A stretch of 53,065 bases of DNA from UBA11606 sp049437325 (lineage in GTDB: Bacteria; Actinomycetota; Acidimicrobiia; Acidimicrobiales; Aldehydirespiratoraceae). Shown piece after piece: positions 16,607 to 23,096 of this stretch; position 1 is the first letter of the stretch, and each line of letters begins with the position of its first letter. Under the pieces are notes generated by a model that was not told the DNA's origin, did no database searches, and saw nothing but the letters and a program-made list of their open reading frames with translations. Both the position numbers and the translations under genes were made by a program. The stretch covers positions 1-53,065 of the forward strand of contig JBMTIM010000016.1 of assembly GCA_049437325.1 (NCBI GenBank), in the 5' to 3' direction.

Positions 16607-17571
16607 TCGATATCGACAACATCTCCCAAGCAGCGGAACGCATCCAGCCCCACGTCATACGAACCCCGCTCTTCCGCTCCGACCCGCTGTCGGAACGACA
16701 CGGCGCCGACATCGTGATCAAAGCCGAGCATCTCCAGCGAACCGGGAGTTTCAAGGTTCGGGGATCGGCCAACGTGGTGCACTCCCTCGACCCGGCGCGT
16801 GCCGCTGCCGGTGTGGTGACCGCGTCGTCGGGCAACCACGGCATCGGTGTTGCCACGGCAGCTGCGAGCTGTGGCTTTGCCTGCACCATCTATCTGCCGA
16901 CCGGCGCAGCGGCGTCGAAGGTCGACCAGATCCGACGGCTCGGGGCTCGGGCCGAGTTCGTCGACTCCACCGATACGAGTGTGGCGGAGATGGCTGCGCG
17001 AACCGCCGCTGCGGACCACGGCGCTACCTATGTCTCGCCGTACAACGATGCTGCCATCGTCGCCGGTCAAGGCACCATCGGCAAAGAGATCCTCGAAGAC
17101 GGACCCGCCCCCGATGCTGTGGTCGTCTCGGTTGGCGGCGGCGGCCTCATCTCGGGCATCGCCACCTGGATCAAAGCGATGGCCCCTGACACCCGCATCA
17201 TCGGGGCGTCTGCGGCCAACGATCGAGCGATGGCCGCGTCGATCGCTGCCGGACGAATCGTCACCCCGGTCTTCGAACCCACGTTCTCCGACGGCACTGC
17301 CGGGGGGCTCGAAGACGGCACGATCACGTTCTCGATCTGTCAGCAACTCGTCGACGAATGGGTCGATGTCAGCGAAGTCGACATCGCCCGAGGTGTTGTC
17401 AACATGATCGACGATCATCATCAACTGGTGGAGGGTGCCGCCGGTCTGGCCATCGCTGCTGCCACGCACTATGCCGCTGCGCATCCCGGTCATCGGATCG
17501 TCGCCGTGAGCTGTGGCGCCAACGTGGGTAGCGAAGCCGTTGCTGCGATGGTTTCGGCTGCGGGCGCCTGA
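16603..17571 (+). CDS. PLP-dependent serine/threonine dehydratase-like enzyme
   Basis: This 322-residue fold-type II PLP enzyme has the Schiff-base lysine in GSFKVRG (about 47-53), the substrate loop SSGNHG (about 75-80) and the phosphate-binding loop GGGGLISG (about 178-185). It lacks the C-terminal ACT domain of biosynthetic threonine deaminase, so it is the short catabolic or racemase-like type. It could act on serine, threonine or 3-hydroxyaspartate. Its ATG overlaps the OCD-family stop (ATGA). Being last in an operon that starts with serS suggests a link to hydroxy-amino-acid pools. Confidence 0.85.
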   Translation: MIDIDNISQAAERIQPHVIRTPLFRSDPLSERHGADIVIKAEHLQRTGSFKVRGSANVVHSLDPARAAAGVVTASSGNHGIGVATAAASCGFACTIYLPTGAAASKVDQIRRLGARAEFVDSTDTSVAEMAARTAAADHGATYVSPYNDAAIVAGQGTIGKEILEDGPAPDAVVVSVGGGGLISGIATWIKAMAPDTRIIGASAANDRAMAASIAAGRIVTPVFEPTFSDGTAGGLEDGTITFSICQQLVDEWVDVSEVDIARGVVNMIDDHHQLVEGAAGLAIAAATHYAAAHPGHRIVAVSCGANVGSEAVAAMVSAAGA

Positions 17572-17898
17572 TCAGGTCGACTCGAAACCGAGCCACGCAG
17601 CACCCACCCCGAGCACGAATGTCAACGTGATGTAGGTGACCGCCCGGAGACGCCGGCCGGCCGACCACATCGCCACGATCTCCGCTATCAGCGTGGAGAA
17701 CGTCGTGAGGGCTCCCATACCAGCGAGACCGCCCACGACGGAGGCCCGATCCCCGCTGGCCGTCAACACCCCGAGGATGAACGCACCGATGATGTTGACG
17801 ATCAGCGTCGCTGCCGGGCGATTCCCGCTGCGATGCCCTGCCTGCCATCGCACGAGCGTGCCCGCAGCGGCGGCGACGACGAAGAGAACGGGTGTCAT
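17572..17898 (-). CDS. crcB: Fluoride channel subunit CrcB/Fluc (first of a pair)
   Basis: This 108-residue protein with four helices belongs to the CrcB/Fluc family, which exports fluoride. It has AAAAGTLVRW at the N-terminus, LIVNIIGAFILGVLTA (with the conserved Asn and Gly) and GMGALTTFSTL with the Thr-Phe-Ser filter segment. Its start overlaps the stop of the second crcB by 4 bases. Such neighbouring pairs normally form a heterodimeric channel in Gram-positive bacteria. The stop directly abuts the stop of the convergent dehydratase gene (shared text TGATCA). Confidence 0.9.
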   Translation of the reverse strand: MTPVLFVVAAAAGTLVRWQAGHRSGNRPAATLIVNIIGAFILGVLTASGDRASVVGGLAGMGALTTFSTLIAEIVAMWSAGRRLRAVTYITLTFVLGVGAAWLGFEST

Positions 17899-18257
17899 GT
17901 TGTGGTGATCCGTCGCCCGATGACGAAGAAGACCACCCCAGCCAGCAACTGCGCCGGAATCGAGGTGATGATGGGGGCGTAGTCGCCCTGATGAAGCCCC
18001 GCTGCGATGTCCACGGCAAGCGCAGAGAACGTGGTAAGGCCACCGGCGAACCCGACTCCGATGGAGAGACGCCGGGGATCGGTGGCATCGGGCCATCGGG
18101 CCATGGCGACGCCGAGCACGAAACAGCCCAGCGCATTGATGATGACCAGCGTCGCAGTGAACGGGTACTCGGCCGCAGCGCCACGTTCGACCACCACCCA
18201 GCGCGTTGCACTACCGATGACACCGCCGACGAGGATGCCGGGGAGGGCTCGATGCAC
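17895..18257 (-). CDS. crcB: Fluoride channel subunit CrcB/Fluc (second of a pair)
   Basis: This 120-residue protein is the partner CrcB subunit: GGVIGSATRWVVV, LVIINALGCFVLGVAMA and GFAGGLTTFSALAVD carry the family Arg, Asn and Thr-Phe-Ser residues. It starts at GTG 18257, 6 bases after TAGGGT on the minus strand (18269-18264), and is transcribed first in the pair. No fluoride riboswitch is possible upstream, because only 22 bases separate it from the divergent pdxH start. Confidence 0.9.
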   Translation of the reverse strand: MHRALPGILVGGVIGSATRWVVVERGAAAEYPFTATLVIINALGCFVLGVAMARWPDATDPRRLSIGVGFAGGLTTFSALAVDIAAGLHQGDYAPIITSIPAQLLAGVVFFVIGRRITTT

Positions 18258-18279
18258 ACCGGCACCCTAGAGTTCCGGG
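18258..18279. promoter_or_regulatory. Overlapping divergent -10 boxes for crcB and pdxH
   Basis: Only 22 bases separate the divergent start codons. On the plus strand TAGAGT (18268-18273) lies 6 bases before the pdxH ATG. On the minus strand TAGGGT (18269-18264) lies 6 bases before the crcB GTG. The two boxes share bases 18268-18269 in the palindromic core CTAG. The two polymerases could therefore not occupy the site together. Confidence 0.6.
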
Positions 18280-18942
18280 ATGGATGATGCTTTCGATCTC
18301 GCGTCGATCCGCCATCAGTACGAACAGGATGGGCTCGACGCCAAGGATGTCGACCCGGATCCGATCCAGCAGTTTCGTTCCTGGTTCGAAGCCTGGGCGG
18401 CAACCGGCCCACGTGACCCTGGCGTGATGGTCCTCGCCACCGTTGACAACGACGGATGGCCGGCGAGTCGTGCGGTGCTGCTGCGCGGTTTCGACGAGCG
18501 TGGTTTCGTCTTCTTCACGAACCACAGCTCCGACAAGGGTCGAGCGCTCGATGCCACGCAGCGGGCGAGCCTCAGCTTCGTGTGGCACGACCTCGAACGC
18601 CAGGTTCGTGTCGTTGGTGACGTCGCCCGAGTGAGTGACGATGCGTCGGACGCGTACTTTGCCGGTCGTCCTCGTGGGAGTCAGATCGGTGCCTGGGCAA
18701 GTGAACAGTCGACGATCCTGCCGGACCGTGCGGCACTCGACCAACGGGTGGCCGAGATCGAAGCGCGCTTCCCTGGCGAGGTACCTCGTCCACCTCACTG
18801 GGGCGGTTATCGGGTCCGTCCCCGAGAGATCGAGTTCTGGCAGGGTCGCCCGAGCCGGTTGCACGATCGCGTGCGCTACCGATTGGTGGATGCCGACCAT
18901 CCCGGCAGTGAGGTCTGGGTCATCGAGCGTCTCGCCCCCTGA
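18280..18942 (+). CDS. pdxH: Pyridoxamine/pyridoxine 5'-phosphate oxidase
   Basis: This 220-residue FMN enzyme makes pyridoxal phosphate from PNP or PMP. It has the family order: MVLATVDNDGWPASRAVLLR (FMN/substrate strand), FTNHSSDKGRALDA, LERQVRVVGDVARVS, SQIGAWASEQS and the C-terminal PPHWGGYRVRPREIEFWQG with a final Arg-rich segment ending ERLAP. The length is normal. The start is leaderless-type. PLP made here would serve the dehydratase encoded 1 kb upstream, although the genes are not in one operon. Confidence 0.95.
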   Translation: MDDAFDLASIRHQYEQDGLDAKDVDPDPIQQFRSWFEAWAATGPRDPGVMVLATVDNDGWPASRAVLLRGFDERGFVFFTNHSSDKGRALDATQRASLSFVWHDLERQVRVVGDVARVSDDASDAYFAGRPRGSQIGAWASEQSTILPDRAALDQRVAEIEARFPGEVPRPPHWGGYRVRPREIEFWQGRPSRLHDRVRYRLVDADHPGSEVWVIERLAP

Positions 18943-18956
18943 GGGATGGCGACTGG

Positions 18957-19562
18957 TCAGCCCGGCCAGGCGTCGACGGCGGTCACCAGCGTGTCGATGA
19001 GCCGAGCGACGGACGGAGCTCGACCGGTTCCCTCGTGATCACTCCAGTTGTGTTCCTCGGTGTTCCACCGGATCGGTGGTGGCAGCTCGAGTTGCACGCC
19101 GGCATTTGTGGGCAAGTTGACGGGATTTCGATGATGTTGGCCACGCAGTCCATCAGGCATCTCCTCCAGATCGACGATCACGCCGTAGCGGTCGTCGAGA
19201 TCGGCGCGCAGATGGGAGCCGAGGTGCGCAGCGAGTTCTCGGTTGCGGCCACCGAGCAACACGTCGAAGAAGCGATCGTCGCGCCCGTACCCGTGAACCG
19301 CAATCACCGTCTCGACCCGATCGAGGAACGAGGCGAGTGCATCGGAGTGGGTGGGGTCGAAGCGGGTCGACGGGATGTGTTGGCGGAACGGCGCGGCCTG
19401 AATCACCCCGTAGAACGACGAGCCGGTTCGCTCGGCGACCTCGGCTGCGATGACGTCGGTGGTGCGCTCGAGATTTCCGCCGTGGAACGCCATGAGGCCG
19501 AACGAACCCCGAAGTTCACAGACCTCGGTGACTTCAGGTCGTGCCAGCAGGGACCGCAGCAT
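18957..19562 (-). CDS. Poly-gamma-glutamate hydrolase family protein
   Basis: This 201-residue protein matches the poly-gamma-glutamate hydrolase family (originally phage PghP type). It has the zinc-site pattern HGGNLE (about 26-31), the central VHGYGR and LLGGRNREL motifs, and a later His/Glu region. Members cleave gamma-glutamyl polymers. No signal peptide is visible. The ATG at 19562 lies inside the preceding ccdA-like gene (29-base overlap); an earlier in-frame ATG at 19610 is possible but would deepen the overlap. It is the last gene of the minus-strand tlpA-ccdA run. Confidence 0.7.
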   Translation of the reverse strand: MLRSLLARPEVTEVCELRGSFGLMAFHGGNLERTTDVIAAEVAERTGSSFYGVIQAAPFRQHIPSTRFDPTHSDALASFLDRVETVIAVHGYGRDDRFFDVLLGGRNRELAAHLGSHLRADLDDRYGVIVDLEEMPDGLRGQHHRNPVNLPTNAGVQLELPPPIRWNTEEHNWSDHEGTGRAPSVARLIDTLVTAVDAWPG

Positions 19563-20694
19563 CACGAGCAAGGTACCTGGTGATGCGGCGAAACGCCCAC
19601 CAAGCGGCAAGCGTCACAACGGCGATCTCGAGCGGCACACCACCCCGCACCGGATCGATGAACCAGTTGCCGACTCGGTTCGGCCAGTTCGACAGGAACC
19701 GCAGCAGTGGTGCGACAACAAAATCGCCGTCATTGACCCATTCGATGGTCCCGAACAGAAGGGTCCATGAACCGATCATGAGCAACTGCCTGAGGGAATC
19801 GTTCGGATTGTCGTCGATCCAGGCGAGCAGGAACAACAGTGCAACACCGATCACGGCCACGACGGCGAGTCGTTCCGGAGTGGTATCGCTGACCCAGGTG
19901 CTCACGGCACTCTGAAAGTCGAGGAAGTGATCGACGAGAACATTCCCGGCGTCTGGATTGTCGAGGATCCGAATTTCCCACTGGCCGTAGTCGATCAGGT
20001 AGATGCCGGCCATCACGAGCACGGCACCGGAGATCCTGCCCATGAACGGCAACACGCGGCGCATGTTTGCGGCCACGTTCGACTTCGCTCGGGCCAGGCC
20101 GACCGTCAGGAAGAGGATCACGACACCCATACCGATGGCATAGGCGACGAAACTGCCGGTGCCGTCGAGAATGCTCCCGAGCGTGATCGACTCGGTGCGT
20201 TCGCCACGCTGATTTTCACCGACAGTGGTGAAGCTGTTCGACACTGCGGAGACGAACAGGCCGATGGTGCAACTGAGCGAGACGACGGCATAAGAGACCC
20301 CGAACAAGAAGATCGACGCAGCCTCGCGACTTCCGCCCCCTTTCGACAGCTTCGGCACCTTGAGATTGACCTGATGACCCCGGAACATCGCAATGCCGAG
20401 TGGGATCAGCACGATCCCCAACCCGACCGTGATGTAGCCGACGTACTCGGTGACCGTGCCCTGGCTGAGAAAGGCAGCGATGAGTACCCCGATACCGCCG
20501 AACAGCGTGATGAAGCCGAGTGTCATGATGGCACCGACTCGCAGGCCTCGGGTGAGGGCTCGAACGCGTGTGTCCTCGGGAGCATCGGTGCCGATGAAGT
20601 ATCCGATCCAAGTCGGCAACATTGCGAAGCCGCACGGGTTGAATGCTGCGAGCATGCCGACACCGAACGGAAAGGCGAACTGTTCGAGATCCAT
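19534..20694 (-). CDS. CcdA-like transmembrane thiol-redox protein
   Basis: This 386-residue membrane protein has the CcdA/DsbD core in its first 240 residues: FNPCGFAMLP with Cys21 in helix 1 and SLSCTIGLF with the second Cys in helix 4, the pair that carries electrons across the membrane. About 140 further residues add three or four helices that are not part of the basic CcdA unit; their role is unknown. It overlaps the upstream tlpA-like gene by 1 base. It would pass reducing power from cytoplasmic thioredoxin to the TlpA-like protein, which can serve cytochrome c or CuA maturation. Confidence 0.85.
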   Translation of the reverse strand: MDLEQFAFPFGVGMLAAFNPCGFAMLPTWIGYFIGTDAPEDTRVRALTRGLRVGAIMTLGFITLFGGIGVLIAAFLSQGTVTEYVGYITVGLGIVLIPLGIAMFRGHQVNLKVPKLSKGGGSREAASIFLFGVSYAVVSLSCTIGLFVSAVSNSFTTVGENQRGERTESITLGSILDGTGSFVAYAIGMGVVILFLTVGLARAKSNVAANMRRVLPFMGRISGAVLVMAGIYLIDYGQWEIRILDNPDAGNVLVDHFLDFQSAVSTWVSDTTPERLAVVAVIGVALLFLLAWIDDNPNDSLRQLLMIGSWTLLFGTIEWVNDGDFVVAPLLRFLSNWPNRVGNWFIDPVRGGVPLEIAVVTLAAWWAFRRITRYLARDAAVPAGTT

Positions 20695-21269
20695 CAGGTG
20701 ATCTCCTCGATCTTCGACTGCAGTTCGTCCGCGGACAGCACCCCCGACCAGACTTCACTGACGATCCCGTCAGCGGTCACGAACACGGTGGTCGGCATGG
20801 CGAACCCCCCGAACTCGGCGAAGAGTCGTCCGTCGGGATCCCAGCCGAGGTCATAGGTGACGCCGGTTTCCTCGACGAGGGTTTGGGCGTCTTGTTGGCG
20901 AGGGTCGGTGGAAATGCCGACGAACGCGACCTCGCCGCGCAACTCGTTGAAGACCCGTTCGAACTCGGGCATTTCCGAAACGCACGGCGGGCAGGTCCGG
21001 GCGAAGAAGTTGATCACGAGTGGTGTGCCCGCATAGGCCACAAAGTTCGCTTCGCCACCGTCGAACGTGGCGTACGTCAGGTCGACACCGGAACCGACCG
21101 CAACATCGGTCTGGATGTCGTCGATGGGGATCGGCTCGTCGATGAGCGTGAGTACGTCGTCGCTGGCATCGCTGCATGCTGGGACGAGCAGCCCGAGCGC
21201 GACAGCGAGTGCGAGTCGAGGTCGCCACGGCGGGAAGGGGAGACAAGAGCAGGTCACGAAGAACTCCAC
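20694..21269 (-). CDS. TlpA/ResA-like thioredoxin-fold lipoprotein
   Basis: This 191-residue protein has a signal sequence ending in a lipobox-like VPAC (Cys32) and a thioredoxin fold with the CPPC active site (Cys93 and Cys96) in FFARTCPPCVSEMPEF, plus the cis-Pro segment GFAMPTTVFV. It would act outside the membrane as a disulfide reductase supplied by the downstream CcdA-like protein. A GTG start at 21269 lies 5 bases after TACCGT (minus strand 21280-21275), consistent with a leaderless transcript. Confidence 0.88.
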   Translation of the reverse strand: MEFFVTCSCLPFPPWRPRLALAVALGLLVPACSDASDDVLTLIDEPIPIDDIQTDVAVGSGVDLTYATFDGGEANFVAYAGTPLVINFFARTCPPCVSEMPEFERVFNELRGEVAFVGISTDPRQQDAQTLVEETGVTYDLGWDPDGRLFAEFGGFAMPTTVFVTADGIVSEVWSGVLSADELQSKIEEIT

Positions 21270-21306
21270 GGAAAACGGTAGCGGTCGTCAGGAGTGGAAG
21301 CCCCCA

Positions 21307-21492
21307 GAGGGGATTCGTCGGAGGATCTCCGCTGTGCAACGCCGGTGACGGGCCGGGCTGTGCCCGCGGGGGGAATCTCGGGAATCGCCCGGCCCGGTCC
21401 GCTTGCGGCGCACCCGTCTCCGATCGGGGCTCGCATGAGCCGTTGCCCGGATCGGTGGAAGCGGGTGAGGGGATTCGTCTGACCGGTGCAAC
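21307..21492. other. Intergenic segment between whiB-like and tlpA-like genes: inverted and direct repeats
   Basis: The 225 bases between the whiB-like stop and the tlpA-like start hold a perfect 9-bp inverted repeat, GGGCCGGGC / GCCCGGCCC (21350-21358 and 21387-21395), separated by 28 bases. They also hold a 13-base direct repeat GAGGGGATTCGTC (21307-21319 and 21467-21479), each copy followed after a few bases by GTGCAAC. No T-run follows the inverted repeat on either strand, so a simple intrinsic terminator is not supported. No gene was recognised. Confidence 0.5.
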
Positions 21493-21494
21493 CC

Positions 21495-21863
21495 TCAGGC
21501 GCTGACGCGCTGAGCCTTCTTCCGGAGATGGACCGGGATCGGGATGGTGGGCATGTGGTCTTCTGGGCGGGTGATCCTGGGCGGACGGCCCCGACGTCGC
21601 TTGGTGGTGAGCATCTTGCCGTGCATGAACAGCTGCCCGCCCCAGACCCCCCATGGCTCCTGTCGTTCCAGAGCTCCTTGCAGGCACTCGGCGAGCACGG
21701 GGCAGTCGGCGCAGATCCGCTTCGCGGCGGCGATCTCCCCGATGTCCTCGCTGAAGAAGAGGTTCGCTGCCTCGGGTACGACGCGACACGCAGCGACGTC
21801 CTCCCAGAGGACGTCGTCGGGTGGGTTCGTGCGTTGGGGGTTGGCGGCGACGAATGTCTGCAT
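21495..21863 (-). CDS. WhiB family iron-sulfur regulator, WhiB7-like with AT-hook
   Basis: This 122-residue protein has the four WhiB cysteines (Cys26, Cys51, Cys54, Cys60; CxxC and Cx5C spacing) for a [4Fe-4S] cluster, the EPWGVWGG turn (69-76) and a C-terminal RRGRP AT-hook (90-94). An AT-hook of this kind is characteristic of WhiB7/WblC, which binds the primary sigma factor and turns on intrinsic antibiotic-resistance genes when translation is inhibited. The start ATG at 21863 follows a purine-rich GGGAAAGAAGACGAG. The leader (21864-22219) carries an attenuator-like arrangement, as described in separate entries. The family is certain; the WhiB7 subgroup is inferred from the AT-hook and leader. 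Confidence 0.9.
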   Translation of the reverse strand: MQTFVAANPQRTNPPDDVLWEDVAACRVVPEAANLFFSEDIGEIAAAKRICADCPVLAECLQGALERQEPWGVWGGQLFMHGKMLTTKRRRGRPPRITRPEDHMPTIPIPVHLRKKAQRVSA

Positions 21864-21962
21864 GGTCTCGTCTTCTTTCCCTTGCTGCTTGGTGATGGGG
21901 GCTGGTCGGGTGGTCGGTGGGGTGGACGGTGGTGGTCGAGAACTGCGCTGCAAAAGCAGAAA

Positions 21963-21985
21963 GGCCGCTGGATGTTCCAGCGGCC
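21963..21985 (-). terminator. Intrinsic terminator in the whiB leader
   Basis: A perfect 10-bp stem, GGCCGCTGGA / TCCAGCGGCC, with a 3-base loop lies at 21985-21976 and 21972-21963 on the minus strand. It is followed at once by TTTCTGCTTTT. This is a strong Rho-independent terminator placed about 100 bases before the whiB start codon, inside the transcribed leader rather than after a gene. It would stop most transcripts unless the stem is prevented from forming. Confidence 0.8.
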
Positions 21986-22018
21986 ATGGCGTCTTCCCCG
22001 TGTGGAGTGAGCTGAGGA

Positions 22019-22126
22019 TCAGCCCGGGGGAGTGCCGGATGGCCGCTGGTGGGCATACGGCTTCGTGATCGTCTCGAATGCGGTCACGAAGCCGGAGAGC
22101 CAGAACGCCGATGCCGCGCCCTGCAT
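22019..22126 (-). CDS. Candidate 35-residue upstream ORF in the whiB leader
   Basis: On the minus strand ATG 22126 opens a 35-codon frame (MQGAASAFWLSGFVTAFETI then 15 more residues) ending with TGA at 22019, 34 bases before the terminator stem. It has no obvious Shine-Dalgarno sequence. It contains a perfect 11-bp inverted repeat (22058-22068 / 22084-22094) and the CCAGCGGCC segment that can compete with the terminator. Known WhiB7 leaders contain a translated upstream ORF whose translation keeps the terminator active. A second, 18-codon frame in another phase (starting near 22141) is an alternative. Confidence 0.4.
   Translation of the reverse strand: MQGAASAFWLSGFVTAFETITKPYAHQRPSGTPPG
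22041..22094 (-). promoter_or_regulatory. Antiterminator segment and upstream hairpin of the whiB leader
   Basis: CCAGCGGCC on the minus strand (22049-22041) is identical to the 3' arm of the leader terminator and can pair over 9 bases with the terminator 5' arm (21985-21977). This gives an alternative fold that excludes the terminator. Just upstream is a second perfect stem, CGGCTTCGTGA / TCACGAAGCCG (11 bp, 15-base loop; plus-strand positions 22058-22068 and 22084-22094). The set of sequester, antiterminator and terminator is the usual layout of a transcription attenuator. Confidence 0.65.
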
Positions 22127-22225
22127 GCGCGCGCAAGCATCGACCACGATGGTGTGGCGATGTGCGAGGCATGAGTTCTGGACCACGATGGCTCCTTCGG
22201 CACGGCCGGAATCGCCGGCGTCGGT

Positions 22226-22254
22226 ACGATCGCAAAGGTTTCGTGATCCGTCAA
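22226..22254 (-). promoter_or_regulatory. Candidate promoter of the whiB-like gene
   Basis: On the minus strand TTGACG (22254-22249) is followed after 17 bases by GATCGT (22231-22226), a plausible primary-sigma promoter with a weak -10. The bases just upstream of the -35 box (AGTAATTCGG) are less GC-rich than the surroundings, which is where WhiB7 AT-hooks bind in known autoregulated promoters. The leader from here to the whiB ATG would be about 356 bases. Confidence 0.4.
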
Positions 22255-22352
22255 CCGAATTACTGGATCGGCTGTCGGTGAAGGTGTGGTGGGATCACAC
22301 ATCGATCGAGTCCGGGACTCCTGCGTGCACCGTTGGCAGCTATGTTCGCTTC

Positions 22353-23096
22353 ATGCCGGAGCAGGGAGCTGCCGTGATCACCCCGAAGCCGGCGATAGGG
22401 CGCGTGTACGAAGCTGCTCGTCGGATTCGGCTCGGCGATGTCGATCCGACCGGCCGCTGCCGCCTCGATGCGGCGGTCCGGCACCTGCAGGACGTCGCTC
22501 GAGATGATTCGGCCGACTCCGGGCTCGCTGCGCCCATGAGCTGGGTGGTGCGTCGGGTGATGCTCGAGGTGCATCAGGCACCGGTTTTTCAGGAATGGAT
22601 TCGGCTCGCAACATGGTGCAGCGGCCATGGGGGTCGATGGGCGGAGCGACGCACCGAGATCCGAGGTGACGACGGCGCCCACATCGAAGCAACGACAGTC
22701 TGGATCTTCATCGATGGGGTGACGGGCGCGCCAGCGCCACTCCATGCAGATTTCTTCGCCATCTACGGTGCGTCAGCTGCCCAGCGTCGTGTCTCGGCCC
22801 GGCACGTGCTGCGAGGAGATCCACCCGACGACGCAGAGTCCGAGCCCTGGGCGCTCAGGTTCACCGACCTCGATCTGCTCGGTCATGTCAACAACGCAGC
22901 GCAATGGTCGCCGTTGGAGGAAGCCGCCGCTCGAGTGGGAGCGCCGACGGAACGTATTCGGGCCGAACTCGAACACGGTGTCGGTGTCGAGCCGGGCCCT
23001 GTGACCTTTCACTGGCGAGGAGTCGATGGCGGTGTCGATTCGTGGCTGTGTACCGAGGCAGGACTCGGTTCAGCAGGACGAATCCGACCCCTGTGA
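22353..23096 (+). CDS. Acyl-ACP thioesterase family protein
   Basis: This 247-residue protein has a double hot-dog layout. The N-terminal half (RVYEAARRIRLGDVDPTGRC) and C-terminal half (LRFTDLDLLGHVNNAAQW) both show the acyl-ACP thioesterase pattern, the second with the DxxGHVNNAxxW motif. It would release fatty acids from acyl carrier protein. A longer open frame begins at 22032, but TATGTT (22341-22346) 6 bases before ATG 22353 and the start of homology favour the short form. Its stop abuts the convergent MBL gene. Confidence 0.8.
   Translation: MPEQGAAVITPKPAIGRVYEAARRIRLGDVDPTGRCRLDAAVRHLQDVARDDSADSGLAAPMSWVVRRVMLEVHQAPVFQEWIRLATWCSGHGGRWAERRTEIRGDDGAHIEATTVWIFIDGVTGAPAPLHADFFAIYGASAAQRRVSARHVLRGDPPDDAESEPWALRFTDLDLLGHVNNAAQWSPLEEAAARVGAPTERIRAELEHGVGVEPGPVTFHWRGVDGGVDSWLCTEAGLGSAGRIRPL

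Noticed and set aside
21350..21395. Intrinsic terminator after the whiB-like gene
   Set aside because: The loop is 28 bases and no T-run follows on either strand.
21495..22235. 246-residue form of the WhiB-like protein
   Set aside because: The extension covers the terminator and antiterminator; homology begins at the ATG at 21863.
22032..22352. Long N-terminal extension of the acyl-ACP thioesterase
   Set aside because: It is antisense to the whiB leader, low in conserved features, and the short start has a well-placed -10 box.
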